Assembly: GCA_018902755.1 (NCBI GenBank)
Contig: JAHIQI010000040.1
Span: 1 to 64,000 of the forward strand
DNA: 64,000 nucleotides
Direction of reading: 5' to 3'
Origin: Pseudomonadota bacterium
GTDB lineage: Bacteria > Desulfobacterota > Desulfarculia > Desulfarculales > Desulfarculaceae
Shown: piece by piece, positions 52,627-61,970 of the stretch
How positions within the stretch are numbered: position 1 is the stretch's first letter
How the letters are laid out: each line of letters opens with the position of its first letter
The notes under the pieces: generated by a model
What the model was told of the DNA's origin: nothing
What the model saw: only the letters and a program-made list of their open reading frames with translations
Databases searched by the model: none
Translations under genes and position numbers: made by a program

Positions 52627-53631
52627 CTAAACCTGGCGGTCGCCCAAAATCTTGGCCAGCTTGCTCATGGAACTGCCCGGCCCCATGGCGATGAGGGTGT
52701 CACCCACCTCGACCACCGTGGACGCCGGGGGGTTGAAGTGCATGTTGCCGTCGGCTTTCTTGACCGCCAGCACGATGAGGTCCAGCTTTTGGCGGATGCC
52801 CGAGTCCTTGAGGCTCACCCCGGCCAATTCGGCCTGGGCTCCCACGGTCAGCTCCTCCATGCGCAGGGGCTGCGCGGTGGTGCTGTGGAAGGTGAGGTCG
52901 ATGAAGTCGGCCACCGAGGGGCGGATCACGGTCTGGGCGATGCGCCGGGCTCCGATGAAATAGGGGCTCACCACCTTGTCCGCCCCGGCGTGCTTGAGTT
53001 TGCGCTCGCTGCCCGGCTCGGTGGCCCGGGCGATGATGAAGATGTCCGGCCGCATGTCTTTGGCGGTGAGCACGATGTACACGTTGTCCGCGTCCGAGCT
53101 GACCGTGGCGATGAGCCCCTGGGCGCGCTCCACCCCGGCGGCCAGCAGGCTCTCGTCCTCGGTGGCCGAGCCCAGCACGTAGTGAATGCCTTCGCCATCC
53201 AGGCGGCGGGTCACTTCCTCGTTGTTGTCGATGACCACCACCTCGCGGCCCGCCTCGCGCACCATTTCGGTCACCAGGGCCCCGATGCGCCCGTAGCCGC
53301 AGACGATATAATGATCCTTCAAGGAGCGTATGGCTCTTTCCAAGCTTCTTCTCCCCATTAACTCACGGAGTTTGCCTTCCACCACCAACTGGGTCAGGGT
53401 GGTGAGCAGGTACAAGATGGTGCCCACGCCGGAGAGCATCAACACCATGGTGAAGATGCGGCCCGTGGAGCTGAGGGGGCGCACCTCGCCGAAACCCACC
53501 GTGGTCACGGTGATGATGGTCATGTAGATGGATTCCAGCCAGGTGTAGTCTTCCAGCCAGCGGTAGCCCAGGGTGCCCATGACCACCACGCTCAGGCTGC
53601 ACACCACGCCCCAAATGACGCGTTGAATCAT
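52627..53631 (-). CDS. RCK-gated potassium channel (MthK-like)
   Basis: The 334-residue protein has two TM helices (about 8-27 and 60-85) around a pore loop with the selectivity filter TTVGFGE. An RCK-N domain follows with the Rossmann motif IVCGYGRIGALV and acidic strand end VVVIDNNEEV, and then a TrkA-C domain (about 245-330). It conducts K+ across the inner membrane under control of nucleotide or calcium. Length matches MthK. A start further upstream was not found. Confidence 0.95.
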   Translation of the reverse strand: MIQRVIWGVVCSLSVVVMGTLGYRWLEDYTWLESIYMTIITVTTVGFGEVRPLSSTGRIFTMVLMLSGVGTILYLLTTLTQLVVEGKLRELMGRRSLERAIRSLKDHYIVCGYGRIGALVTEMVREAGREVVVIDNNEEVTRRLDGEGIHYVLGSATEDESLLAAGVERAQGLIATVSSDADNVYIVLTAKDMRPDIFIIARATEPGSERKLKHAGADKVVSPYFIGARRIAQTVIRPSVADFIDLTFHSTTAQPLRMEELTVGAQAELAGVSLKDSGIRQKLDLIVLAVKKADGNMHFNPPASTVVEVGDTLIAMGPGSSMSKLAKILGDRQV

Positions 53632-53690
53632 GCTGGTGTACGCCGGCTGCCCTGACCAGGCTTTGCGGGCCTTTCGCTGTCGTTTGAAGA

Positions 53691-54686
53691 TCAGCGCAGC
53701 ACCGGCCTTTCCTCCGCCGGGTCGGACCCGACCACCGCCGCAGTGTACTCCAAGGGTTGGTCAGGCACGTTGGTCAAAACGATCATAAAAGGCAGCGATT
53801 CCCCAGGGGCCACCACGTAAGGCTTGGCGTCCAGGGCCAGGGGGCTGGACAGGCGGCGCTCAATGGCCCCCAGGCTGAGGAAACGCAGTTCCTCGGGGGT
53901 GAAGACGCTGCCCGCGTAGGATGAGGCCTGACGCACCGTTTTGCCGGTGGCGTCGTGCAAGGTGCCTTGCACCAACACCGAGGTGCGAGGGCGCTGGTGA
54001 TGGTTGACCACTTTGCCCTGAATCACGAAGATGCGGCCCGAGGTCTCGTTGATCCGGTTGAAGCTCTTCACCTCCACCAGGCTCATGCTCACCGCGGTGA
54101 TGGCGGCCGCTCGGGAGCCGCCCTTGGCGGAGCGCCCCAAGAGAGGGGCCATGCCCGGCAGGCGGGCGGCCCGTTCCACCACCTCGTGACCCACCCCCAG
54201 GCGGGACATGACCACCACCGAGCCCAGGGCGGTTATGGCCGCCAAAAGCAGGATGCCGATCAGCCAGAAAAACGCTTTGAACAAGGGGCCCCTAGGGGGA
54301 CGCTGGGCTATCTCGGGGCGTTGCTCCAGGCCGAAGTCGGCCCGCTTGCGGGCCCGCTCCTGTTCGGCCCGCTCCATCACGGAAAGGTCCAGGGAACTGG
54401 CCGTGGCCTCCTCGGCCCAAAATCCGGCCTGCTGGCTGGGGGCGGGCTCCTGCGGGGCCGCCGGGGGCACGGGCTCCTGGGGCAAAGCCGCCGACACGGC
54501 CTCGTAGAAGGTCTGCTCCGGCTCCTGGGGCGTGGTTTCCGGGGGAGGGGGAGCTTGCTCCTGGACCTCGGGGATCACCTGAAAGACGTCTCCGCACTGG
54601 CTGCAGCGCACCCAGGCGCCCTCCGGCGGCACCAGGCTGTCGTCCAGGCGGAAATCCGTGCCGCAGGTTTGGCAATGCACCTTCAT
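53691..54686 (-). CDS. MJ0042-type zinc-finger and DUF3426 membrane protein
   Basis: The 331-residue protein begins with an MJ0042 zinc finger (CQTCGTDFRLDD...VRCSQCGDVF: C5, C8, C28, C31), followed by a long Pro/Glu/Gln-rich low-complexity linker (about 40-115). One membrane helix lies near 135-160, then a DUF3426 beta-domain (about 200-325) outside the membrane. This is the common delta-proteobacterial architecture of unknown function, possibly linking cytoplasmic sensing to the envelope. It begins 2 nt after hpt. Confidence 0.85.
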   Translation of the reverse strand: MKVHCQTCGTDFRLDDSLVPPEGAWVRCSQCGDVFQVIPEVQEQAPPPPETTPQEPEQTFYEAVSAALPQEPVPPAAPQEPAPSQQAGFWAEEATASSLDLSVMERAEQERARKRADFGLEQRPEIAQRPPRGPLFKAFFWLIGILLLAAITALGSVVVMSRLGVGHEVVERAARLPGMAPLLGRSAKGGSRAAAITAVSMSLVEVKSFNRINETSGRIFVIQGKVVNHHQRPRTSVLVQGTLHDATGKTVRQASSYAGSVFTPEELRFLSLGAIERRLSSPLALDAKPYVVAPGESLPFMIVLTNVPDQPLEYTAAVVGSDPAEERPVLR

Positions 54687-54688
54687 GA

Positions 54689-55231
54689 TTACTTCCCGGC
54701 TCCTTGGTGTGTCAGCTCGTAAATACCGGGTAGGAAACGATATTGTTCGTCAAAGTCCAGGCCGTAACCCACCAGGAATCCGCCGGGGACCTTGAAGCCC
54801 ACGTAGTCCACCTCAACCTCCACCTCGCGGCGCTCGGCCTTGTCCACCAATACGCACAGGTGGACCGAGCTGGGGCCCATGGAGTGCAAATACTCCACCA
54901 GCCACTTCAGGGTGATCCCGGTGTCGATGATGTCTTCAACCACCACTATCGGGCGTCCTTTGATGGGTAGCTCCGGGGCCTTGACCAACTGCACCCTGCC
55001 GCTGGAGGTATCCGAACTGCCGTAGGATGCCAGGCGCACGAAATCTACTTCCAGAGGGAAGTCAACTTGGCGCACCAAGTCGCTCAAAAAGATGAAGCAG
55101 CCCTTGAGCACCCCCAGCATTATGGGCTCCTGGCCGGCGAAGTCGGCGCTTATCTGCTCGGCCAGTTCCCGCACGCGGCGTTGGATAGCCTCGGGTGAAA
55201 AAACGACCTTGATGGGCGGGTTGTCTGTCAA
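54689..55231 (-). CDS. hpt: hypoxanthine phosphoribosyltransferase
   Basis: This 180-residue salvage enzyme converts hypoxanthine or guanine and PRPP to IMP or GMP. The PRPP loop reads VVVEDIIDTGITLKWL, and the early MLGVLKGCFIFLSDL and late DYVGFKVPGGFLVGYGLDFDEQYR blocks (quoted in part) are typical. TTG 55231 has TAGGAG upstream. It is the first gene of a two-gene operon with the zinc-finger membrane protein. Confidence 0.95.
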   Translation of the reverse strand: MTDNPPIKVVFSPEAIQRRVRELAEQISADFAGQEPIMLGVLKGCFIFLSDLVRQVDFPLEVDFVRLASYGSSDTSSGRVQLVKAPELPIKGRPIVVVEDIIDTGITLKWLVEYLHSMGPSSVHLCVLVDKAERREVEVEVDYVGFKVPGGFLVGYGLDFDEQYRFLPGIYELTHQGAGK

Positions 55232-55371
55232 AAGACGCTCCTATGAGCCTCCGGCGGGTCTTGATGTCACAACCGTCCGGTTTCAATAGTTATTCCCTGC
55301 TCATGCTAGAACAGACCCAAGGGAGGTGTCAAACACAAACTCCCGGCCCTGGCGGGGTGGGCACAACAAGA

Positions 55372-55395
55372 CGGGCCGCCCCCGCGGGCGGCCCG
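55372..55395 (-). terminator. strong hairpin after the fumarate reductase operon
   Basis: CGGGCCGCC (55372-55380) and GGCGGCCCG (55387-55395) form a perfect 9-bp stem with a 6-nt loop 22 nt after the iron-sulfur subunit stop. The following tract is only moderately T-rich. Confidence 0.55.
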
Positions 55396-55416
55396 CCATA
55401 AGTGCGGCTCGTGAAA

Positions 55417-56181
55417 CTAGAAGCGCCGGTGACGGCCCTTCTCCTTGGGCTTGAAGATGTTCTTGAGTCCCTGGAAGGCCATCTTGCGGCGCAGGATGCC
55501 CAACTGGTCTTGCAGGGGAATCTCCCGGGGGCAGACGTCTTCGCAGGCCAGCAGGCCCATGCAGCCGAAGATGCCCTGATCGGTGCCCACCACATCGAAG
55601 TATTCGGGATCAGTGCGCTTATCACGGGGGTCCATGATGAAGCGGCTGATGCGGTTCAGGGCGAAGGCACCCACGAAGTCATCGCGCATGTTGGCCGTGC
55701 CGCAGGAGGCCAGGCAGCAACCACACTCGATGCAGCGCTCCAGCTCGAAGATGGAGTTGGCCAGATCGTTTTCCATGCGCTCTTCGATGGCCTCGGGATC
55801 GAACTCCTGGTCGGTGTGGATCCAGGACTCGATCTTGGTGTTGGTGGCGCGGAACCAGGTGCCGGTGTCCACCGAGAGGTCGCCCACCAGCTTGAACACC
55901 GGCAGGGGCATCAGGGTGATCTCCTGGGGCAGCTCGACGGTCAGGGTCTTGCACGCCAGGCCGGGGCGGCCGTTTATGACCATGCCGCAGGAGCCGCAGA
56001 TGGCCATGCGGCAGGCGAAGTCGAACATCAACGAGGGGTCCTGCTCTTCGCGGATCTTGTTGAGCGCGATGAACAGGGTGAGGCTGGGGGTTTCCTCCAG
56101 CATGAAGGTGTCGGTATGGGGCTCCGAGTTGGGGTCCTCGGGGTTGAAACGGAATATATTGAATTTCAGTTGCCTGCTCAT
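55417..56181 (-). CDS. succinate dehydrogenase/fumarate reductase iron-sulfur subunit
   Basis: The 254-residue subunit carries a [2Fe-2S] site (CRMAICGSCGMVINGRPGLAC, spanning residues about 57-77), a [4Fe-4S] site (CIECGCCLASC) and a third cluster (CMGLLACEDVCP). It relays electrons between the flavoprotein and the diheme cytochrome b. It starts 2 nt after the flavoprotein stop. Whether the complex runs as succinate dehydrogenase or fumarate reductase cannot be told; gene order C-A-B is that of Wolinella frd. Confidence 0.95.
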   Translation of the reverse strand: MSRQLKFNIFRFNPEDPNSEPHTDTFMLEETPSLTLFIALNKIREEQDPSLMFDFACRMAICGSCGMVINGRPGLACKTLTVELPQEITLMPLPVFKLVGDLSVDTGTWFRATNTKIESWIHTDQEFDPEAIEERMENDLANSIFELERCIECGCCLASCGTANMRDDFVGAFALNRISRFIMDPRDKRTDPEYFDVVGTDQGIFGCMGLLACEDVCPREIPLQDQLGILRRKMAFQGLKNIFKPKEKGRHRRF

Positions 56182-56183
56182 GG

Positions 56184-58028
56184 CTAGTCCTCTTTGGGGG
56201 CGTCCATGGGAATAATCTCGGTCTTGCCGTAGCCGCGGTCGCCAGGCGGCATGTACATGACCTTGGTGGACGGCTCGTACTGCAGATCCGGCAGATCGGC
56301 GTCAAGGTCGCGCCAATAGGCCAGGGTGCGGTTGAGCCAGTCGCGGTCGTTTCGCGCCTGGTAGTCGTCGCGGGCGTGGCAGCCCCGGCTCTCGGTGCGC
56401 ATCAGGGCGCCGTAGGCCACGCAGATGGCCAGACGCACCATGCCGGGCATCTTGAGCGCCAGGGCCAGCTCCGGGTTGGCCCCGATGCCGCTAGAGCGCA
56501 GGCCGATCTTTTTGGCCTTGGCGTAGATCTCGCGCAGGGCGTCCACAGCGGCTTGCAGGTCGGTTCCGTTGCGGAAGATGCCCACCTTTTCCATCATCAC
56601 CAACTGCATGGCGTCCTTGATGGCGTAGACGTTTTCCGCGCCGTCGGCCCGGTTCACCAGGCGATCGATGCGCTCGCTCATGGAGGCCAAGCCCTGCTCG
56701 GCCATGCTCGACTTGAGGGTGACCTCGGCGCCTTGAAGGAACTCCACCACCTTCATGCCCACGTAGCGGCCGGCCACGATGGTCTCGGCCAGGGAGTTGC
56801 CGCCCAGGCGGTTGAAGCCGTGCATGTCCCAACAGGCCGACTCGCCGCAGGAGAACAGGCCCTTGAGCCCATAGGCCGCGCCGTCGCTGTTGGTGCGCAC
56901 CCCGCCCATGGAGTAGTGCTGGGCCGGGCGCACCGGGATGAGCTGGTTGATGGGGTCCACTCCCAGGAAGTGGCGGCACAGGTCGTAGACCTCGCGCAGC
57001 TTGGTGGTGATGTGATGGGCCCCCAGGTGGCGGATGTCCAGCCAGAGGTGGTCGCCGTAGGGAGAGGGCACGCCCTTGCCCTGGGCGATGTGGTACATCA
57101 TCCACCGGCTGACCACGTCCCGCGAGGCCAACTCGGCCTTGGCGGGCTCGTAGATGTCCATGAAGCGCTTTTCATCCACGTCCAGCAGGGTGCCGCCATC
57201 ACCCCGGCAACCCTCGGTCACCAGGATGTTGGTGGGCACCACGCCGGTGGGATGGAACTGCACCGCCTCGGGGTTGCCGAAGGGCACCAGCCCGGTGTCC
57301 AGGGCGATGATGTGGCCTCCGCCGTCGTTGATCACCGTGTTGGTGGTCTCGGAGTAGAGGCGTCCGTAACCGCCGGTGGCGATGAGGGTGGCCTTGGCCA
57401 GGTAGACTCGGAGCTTTCCGGTCTTGAGGTCGCGGGCCACGCATCCGATGCAGTTGGCGCCGTCGTGGAGCAGGCTGACCGCCTCGACCCGGTCGTGCAC
57501 CCGCACGCCCAGCTGGGTCACCTTGTTGTCCAGGGTGTAGAGCAGGGTGTGGCCGGTGCCGTCGGCGGTGTAGCAGGTGCGCCATTTGGCGGTGCCGCCA
57601 AAGGCGCGGGCGGTGATCAGGCCGTGCTTGTCTTTCTTTTCCTCGGCCTCGAACTCCTCGCCGCCCTTCCAGTACTTGGCCTTGCCGGCCACCACGCGGT
57701 TCCAGGGCATGCCCCAGTTGGCCGCCTCGCGCACCGCGACGGGCGCGGTGTCGGCGAAGATGCGGGCGCATTCCTGGTCGCAGCCCCAGTCAGAGCCCTT
57801 CACCGTGTCGGCGAAGTGCACGTCCGGGCTGTCGCCCTCGCCCATGGCGCAGTTGCCCAAGGCGGCCTGCATGCCGCCCTCGGCGGCGCAGGAGTGGGAG
57901 CGGCGGGCGGGGACCAGGCTCAGGAGGATGGCGTCGAACCCGGCCGAGGCGGCGGCGATGGCCACGCGCTCACCGGCCAGCCCGGCGCCCACACACAAGA
58001 GATCTGTGTAGAAAGTTTCATGTTCCAT
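56184..58028 (-). CDS. succinate dehydrogenase/fumarate reductase flavoprotein subunit
   Basis: The 614-residue subunit starts with the FAD-binding Rossmann motif (LLCVGAGLAGERVAIAAA). RSHSCAAEGGMQAALGN is the FAD-attachment region with its His, and the active-site loop contains HPTGVVPTNILVTEGCRGDGG (spanning about 245-265). GGVRTNSDG and GLFSCGESACWDMHGFNRLG follow. ATG 58028 with GGAGGACG upstream is preferred to the frame opening at 58055. It sits between cytochrome b and iron-sulfur genes in the operon. Confidence 0.96.
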   Translation of the reverse strand: MEHETFYTDLLCVGAGLAGERVAIAAASAGFDAILLSLVPARRSHSCAAEGGMQAALGNCAMGEGDSPDVHFADTVKGSDWGCDQECARIFADTAPVAVREAANWGMPWNRVVAGKAKYWKGGEEFEAEEKKDKHGLITARAFGGTAKWRTCYTADGTGHTLLYTLDNKVTQLGVRVHDRVEAVSLLHDGANCIGCVARDLKTGKLRVYLAKATLIATGGYGRLYSETTNTVINDGGGHIIALDTGLVPFGNPEAVQFHPTGVVPTNILVTEGCRGDGGTLLDVDEKRFMDIYEPAKAELASRDVVSRWMMYHIAQGKGVPSPYGDHLWLDIRHLGAHHITTKLREVYDLCRHFLGVDPINQLIPVRPAQHYSMGGVRTNSDGAAYGLKGLFSCGESACWDMHGFNRLGGNSLAETIVAGRYVGMKVVEFLQGAEVTLKSSMAEQGLASMSERIDRLVNRADGAENVYAIKDAMQLVMMEKVGIFRNGTDLQAAVDALREIYAKAKKIGLRSSGIGANPELALALKMPGMVRLAICVAYGALMRTESRGCHARDDYQARNDRDWLNRTLAYWRDLDADLPDLQYEPSTKVMYMPPGDRGYGKTEIIPMDAPKED

Positions 58029-58041
58029 GGTGGCGTCCTCC

Positions 58042-58707
58042 TTAGTTGCCCGCAATCGGCAGGGTCCACAGCCGAATGATGGTGATCAGGCCAATCAGGA
58101 TGAAGGCGCCGGTCCAGATGTTTTCGAACCGGTGGAACTTTTTGCGCCCGCTGCGCTTGATGAAGCCCCACTTTACCCCGATGCGGTAAAAGCCGATGCC
58201 CACGTGCAACTCCACCATGGGCAGGAGGATCAGATAGAACACGCCCCAGAAACCGCCCTGCACCCGCATGGCGCTCTTGGCCGCGGTGATGGGCAGGTTG
58301 GTCAGCACGGTCCAGATGTGCACCGAGCCCATGATCAGGATGACCATGGCGGTGAAGGCCTGGATGAGCCACAGCCAGGTGTCGGTGTGGTGCAGCATGC
58401 GGGCGTGCCGCCAGATCACCCCCTGGGCGTCGGAGGTGTAGGGGATCTTGCGGGCGGCCAGGATGAAGTGCAAAAGCATGGTGGCCCCGATGATGGGCCC
58501 GCCCACCTGGGCCATGTAGGTGGCCTCGAAGAAGTAGGCGATGGTGTTCATCACGTTAGGGCCGATGTTCACGCTGGCCACCAAGACCATGTGGCTCCAC
58601 ATGAACATGATTAGCCCGGCACCGGTGAGCATCTGGAGCCAGTCCAGATATGCCGACACCCTGGTGGGGGGCTTGACAAAAATAGCGGTGTCTACGCTAC
58701 TACTCAT
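58042..58707 (-). CDS. fumarate reductase-type diheme cytochrome b subunit
   Basis: The 221-residue membrane anchor has five TM helices and several His residues in helices (MWSHMVLVA, MLLHFILA, WRHARMLHHTDTW, GSVHIW), consistent with two b hemes, as in Wolinella FrdC. It exchanges electrons with menaquinone. It is the first of the frdCAB genes and follows the fumarase beta subunit by 56 nt. Confidence 0.92.
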   Translation of the reverse strand: MSSSVDTAIFVKPPTRVSAYLDWLQMLTGAGLIMFMWSHMVLVASVNIGPNVMNTIAYFFEATYMAQVGGPIIGATMLLHFILAARKIPYTSDAQGVIWRHARMLHHTDTWLWLIQAFTAMVILIMGSVHIWTVLTNLPITAAKSAMRVQGGFWGVFYLILLPMVELHVGIGFYRIGVKWGFIKRSGRKKFHRFENIWTGAFILIGLITIIRLWTLPIAGN

Positions 58708-58763
58708 AGTTGTCCTGCCTTGTTCTCCAGCCCCACCGCTGCGTAGCGGTGGAGGTTTTATGT

Positions 58764-59321
58764 TTAGCGGCGCGCGTAGGCTTGGCGTCCCTGCTGATAA
58801 AGGTCGCCGCCGTGCACGTCATTGACCACGAAAAGGGGCATGTCCTCGACCACCAAGCGACGCACCGCCTCGGGCCCCAACTCGGGGTAGGCGATGACCT
58901 CGGCCTCCTTGATGCAGCGGGCCATGAGGGCCCCAGCCCCGCCGATGGCCGCCAGGTACACTGACTTGTACTTGGCCATGGCCTGTTTCACCTCGTCGTT
59001 GCGCTTGCCCTTGCCGATCATGGCCCTGAGGCCCTTTTCCATAAGGGTGGGCGCGTAGGCGTCCATGCGGTAGCTGGTGGTGGGGCCGGCCGCACCAATC
59101 ACCCGGCCGGGAGGCGGCGGCGAGGGCCCCACGTAAAAGATAACCGCGCCTTCCAGGGGGAAGGGGGGCGTACCGCCCTCGGCCAGGGTTTCCACGATAC
59201 GCTTGTGGGCCGCGTCGCGTCCAGTGTATATGGTGCCGCTGACCAGCACCTTGTCCCCGGCTTTCAGGGAGGTGACGTCGGCTTCGCTCAGCGGAGGGCT
59301 CAGGCGGATTAGCTCGCTCAT
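58764..59321 (-). CDS. class I fumarate hydratase, beta subunit
   Basis: This 185-residue protein matches the C-terminal domain of Fe-S fumarases and tartrate dehydratases: KAGDKVLVSGTIYTGRDAAHKR, GPTTSYRMDAYAP and KGLRAMIGKG. The start ATG 59321 overlaps the alpha-subunit stop (ATGA). With alpha it interconverts fumarate and malate using a [4Fe-4S] cluster. Its place upstream of frdCAB gives a malate-fumarate-succinate module. Confidence 0.95.
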   Translation of the reverse strand: MSELIRLSPPLSEADVTSLKAGDKVLVSGTIYTGRDAAHKRIVETLAEGGTPPFPLEGAVIFYVGPSPPPPGRVIGAAGPTTSYRMDAYAPTLMEKGLRAMIGKGKRNDEVKQAMAKYKSVYLAAIGGAGALMARCIKEAEVIAYPELGPEAVRRLVVEDMPLFVVNDVHGGDLYQQGRQAYARR

Positions 59322-60166
59322 AGCACGGCCTCCTTGTGGCGTGCGGCGTGGCACTGCATGTTGACGACCACCGGCAGGCTGGCGATGTGACAGGGTATGA
59401 GCTCCACGAAGACCTTGAGGCAGGTGGTGCCGCCGCCCAGACCGGCCGGGCCGATGCCCAGCTTGTTCACTTCCTCCAACAGCTCCTTTTCCAAGACGGC
59501 CGCTTCGGGATCGGGGTTCACCGAATCCAGCTTGCGCAGCAGGGTGCGCTTGGCGGCGACCGCCGCCTGCTCGAAGGTGCCGCCCACGGCCACTCCCAGG
59601 ATGACGGGAGGGCAGGGGTTGGGGCCGGCGGCTTCCACGGTGTCCATGATGGCCTTCTTGACTCCGGCCAGGCCCACCGCCGGGGTGAGCAGGTACACCT
59701 TGGACATGTTCTCGGCCCCGCCGCCCTTGGGCACCACCCATAGCTTGACCTTGTCGCCGGGAACTATGCGGGTGTGGATTATGGCCGGGGTGTTGTCCCC
59801 GGTGTTCACCCGGCTGAAGGGGTGACAGGAACTCTTGCGCAAATAGTTTTCTTGGTAGCCGCGGCGCACGCCCTCGTTGATGGCTTCGCCGAGGTCCCCG
59901 CCGGTTAGATGGACATCCTGGCCCACGTCAATGAAGATGATGGCCAGGCCGCAGTCCTGGCAAATGGGCATCTTCTCCTCGGCCGCGATGTCCGCGTTTT
60001 CCAATAAGCGCTCCAGGACCTCCCGGCCCACCGGCGAGGGCTCGTCGGCTTGGGCTTGGGTCAGGGCCCGGCGCACGTCCTCTGGTAGATAAAGGTCGGC
60101 TTCGCCGCATAGGCGAGCCACGGTGTCGGCGATGGCCGACACCTCTACGGTGCGTACACTAGACAA
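59318..60166 (-). CDS. class I fumarate hydratase, alpha subunit
   Basis: The 282-residue subunit carries the [4Fe-4S] ligands: CQDCG (about 68-72), CPP after GPNP, and a third Cys near the middle of the chain in SSCHPFSRVNTGDNTP or later. KGGGAENMSKVYLLTP and GVAVGGTFEQAA are typical. Start TTG 60166 has GGGAG 7 nt upstream; the open frame to 60211 has no better start. Overlap with the beta gene indicates coupling. First gene of the operon that continues into frdCAB. Confidence 0.93.
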   Translation of the reverse strand: MSSVRTVEVSAIADTVARLCGEADLYLPEDVRRALTQAQADEPSPVGREVLERLLENADIAAEEKMPICQDCGLAIIFIDVGQDVHLTGGDLGEAINEGVRRGYQENYLRKSSCHPFSRVNTGDNTPAIIHTRIVPGDKVKLWVVPKGGGAENMSKVYLLTPAVGLAGVKKAIMDTVEAAGPNPCPPVILGVAVGGTFEQAAVAAKRTLLRKLDSVNPDPEAAVLEKELLEEVNKLGIGPAGLGGGTTCLKVFVELIPCHIASLPVVVNMQCHAARHKEAVL

Positions 60167-60310
60167 GATTTTTCTCCCGCTGCTGTTCGGGCAGAGCCCG
60201 CCAATCCTCATCGTGAATAACCATTAGTATCCGCGAGCAATGTTACTGTCAACCCGCTATATGGCAGCTGAATGGATTTCACAAAAGGCGGGCCGGGGGG
60301 CCGGGCGGGC

Positions 60311-61093
60311 TCAGGCTCGGTCGTAAAGGCGGCGCAGCAGGGAAGGGGAACAGCCCAGGTAAAATGCCACCACCACCAAGGAGTTAAAGGCGGTGGTGGC
60401 CAGAATGCCCTTCTGTTGCCAACGGCGGGCCGAGGTGAGAGCCGGGGCGGGAGAAACAATGATACGCCCCCGCTTTTTCAGGCGGCGCACAAGCTCGCAA
60501 TCTTCCATGATGGGAAGGTCGGGAAAGCCGCCCGCGGCCAGGAAAACGTCCCGGCGCAGGAACAATCCCTGATCGCCGTAGGGCATGGACGCCAGGCGGC
60601 AGCGCCAGGCAACGCACAGCTCGATGAAGCGCAGCCCGGCGGTGCGCCGGTCCAGGCGAAAGGCAAAGGCCCCGGCCGCCACACCGGGCCGGGCCAGGAC
60701 CCGGCGCACCTCGCTATCCCAACCGGGGGATAGACTGGTGTCGGCGTGCAGGAAAAGCAGGATGTCACCCTGGGAAGCGGCGGCTCCGGCGTTCATCTGG
60801 CAGGCCCGGCCCCTGGGGGCGGCGATCACCTTGGCCCCGGTCCGGCGGGCCGTCTCCACGGTGGCGTCTCGGCTGCCGCCGTCAACCACGATCGCCTCCA
60901 CCCCGGGGGCGCGGCTCACACGGTCCAGGCAGGCGACTATTCCCGTCTGTTCGTTCAGGGTGGGGATGATGACGCTGATCAGCCCCCGGCCCGCCTCCGG
61001 CACGGCGGCCAGGAAGCGGGAACTGGCTTGGGGAGCGTTGCTCAAGGTTCGGGCCGCCTGGCGCTCAGTCTTCCTGCGCGTTGCCGTTTTCAT
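60311..61093 (-). CDS. GT2 glycosyltransferase, TIGR04283-like
   Basis: The 260-residue protein has the GT-A opening LISVIIPTLNEQTGIVACL, the nucleotide-sugar Asp in VVDGGSRDATVE, and the DxD-like FLHADTSL. PYGDQGLFLRRDVFLAAGGFPDLPIMEDCELV (spanning about 165-197) is the hallmark of the rSAM/selenodomain-associated transferase 2 family. A basic N-terminal extension of about 35 residues precedes the domain. ATG 61093 lies inside the end of the upstream gene, with GGAG before it. Donor and acceptor unknown. Confidence 0.88.
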   Translation of the reverse strand: MKTATRRKTERQAARTLSNAPQASSRFLAAVPEAGRGLISVIIPTLNEQTGIVACLDRVSRAPGVEAIVVDGGSRDATVETARRTGAKVIAAPRGRACQMNAGAAASQGDILLFLHADTSLSPGWDSEVRRVLARPGVAAGAFAFRLDRRTAGLRFIELCVAWRCRLASMPYGDQGLFLRRDVFLAAGGFPDLPIMEDCELVRRLKKRGRIIVSPAPALTSARRWQQKGILATTAFNSLVVVAFYLGCSPSLLRRLYDRA

Positions 61094-61841
61094 CCAACTC
61101 CATGGGCTGGATGGAGTTGTGCAGGCCCACCTGGAAGCCGAACAACACCGGGTGCTCGTCCTTGAGGTGCTCCAAATAGGCCACCCACAGCCCGGCCAAG
61201 CTGATGAGGGACTTGCCCGCGTCCTGGGCCAGGTGCTTTAGCACCTCGGGCCTGAGCTTTCCCACCGACCCCCGGAAGTGGGACTCCTCGATGAGGTGGA
61301 ACAGACTGAGCAGGCAATGGTGCAGGCTTTCGAACTCCAGCATCAGGGGGTTGCGGGTCATGGCGATGATTTCCTCTTCCCGCGAGGTCAGCACCTCCAT
61401 GAGCGCGGAGAGCATCCTGGGGTTGGGCTCCATCAGGAGCTTGAAGTGGGCCAGCTCCCGCCGGGCCTTGGCGAAACGCCGTGCGTTCCAGTCCTTGTCC
61501 ACCAGCATGTGCTCCTCCATCTCGTCCCGGTTGTTGACCAGGTTGAGCAGGTTGAGCATGATATCGATACCCATCTGCCTAAAGAATATGCCCAGGAACA
61601 TGTTGAGCCGCTTGCGGCGCTCGATCTTTTCCCGCAGTTGGATCAACTCGTCCAGGATCAGGCCCAGCACCAGGGCGTGGATGGGCAGAAAGGCCAGGTG
61701 GATATAGAAGTACTTGGAGATGTAGCTCAGATCGCCGGTGTAGAGCCAGAAGCCCAGAAAGAAGATTCCGGAGATGGCCAAAAGGCCCACCGCTATGGTG
61801 AGCTTGTTGAAATACTTTTTGTCCAGTGCAATATATGGCAA
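61065..61841 (-). CDS. membrane protein with cytoplasmic helical domain, unknown
   Basis: The protein is 258 residues, with two N-terminal TM helices (about 13-33 and 43-68) followed by a long, mostly helical, charged region (REKIERRKRLNMFLG onward) without a recognised domain. The pattern resembles signalling membrane proteins without an output domain. The start TTG 61841 is weak and uncertain. Its end overlaps the glycosyltransferase gene by 29 bp, so the two are co-transcribed. Divergent from queE. Confidence 0.6.
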   Translation of the reverse strand: MPYIALDKKYFNKLTIAVGLLAISGIFFLGFWLYTGDLSYISKYFYIHLAFLPIHALVLGLILDELIQLREKIERRKRLNMFLGIFFRQMGIDIMLNLLNLVNNRDEMEEHMLVDKDWNARRFAKARRELAHFKLLMEPNPRMLSALMEVLTSREEEIIAMTRNPLMLEFESLHHCLLSLFHLIEESHFRGSVGKLRPEVLKHLAQDAGKSLISLAGLWVAYLEHLKDEHPVLFGFQVGLHNSIQPMELDENGNAQED

Positions 61842-61970
61842 CTACGTTGCTCCCACGGCCAAGTTTGTGGATGATCCAAAAAGCGGCATGGCCGATGATT
61901 CACCGCATCGTTAAAAAATGATATCTTAAATTTGGTGGAAAGGCCAAGGCCGCCTGGGGAGGGCGGAAGT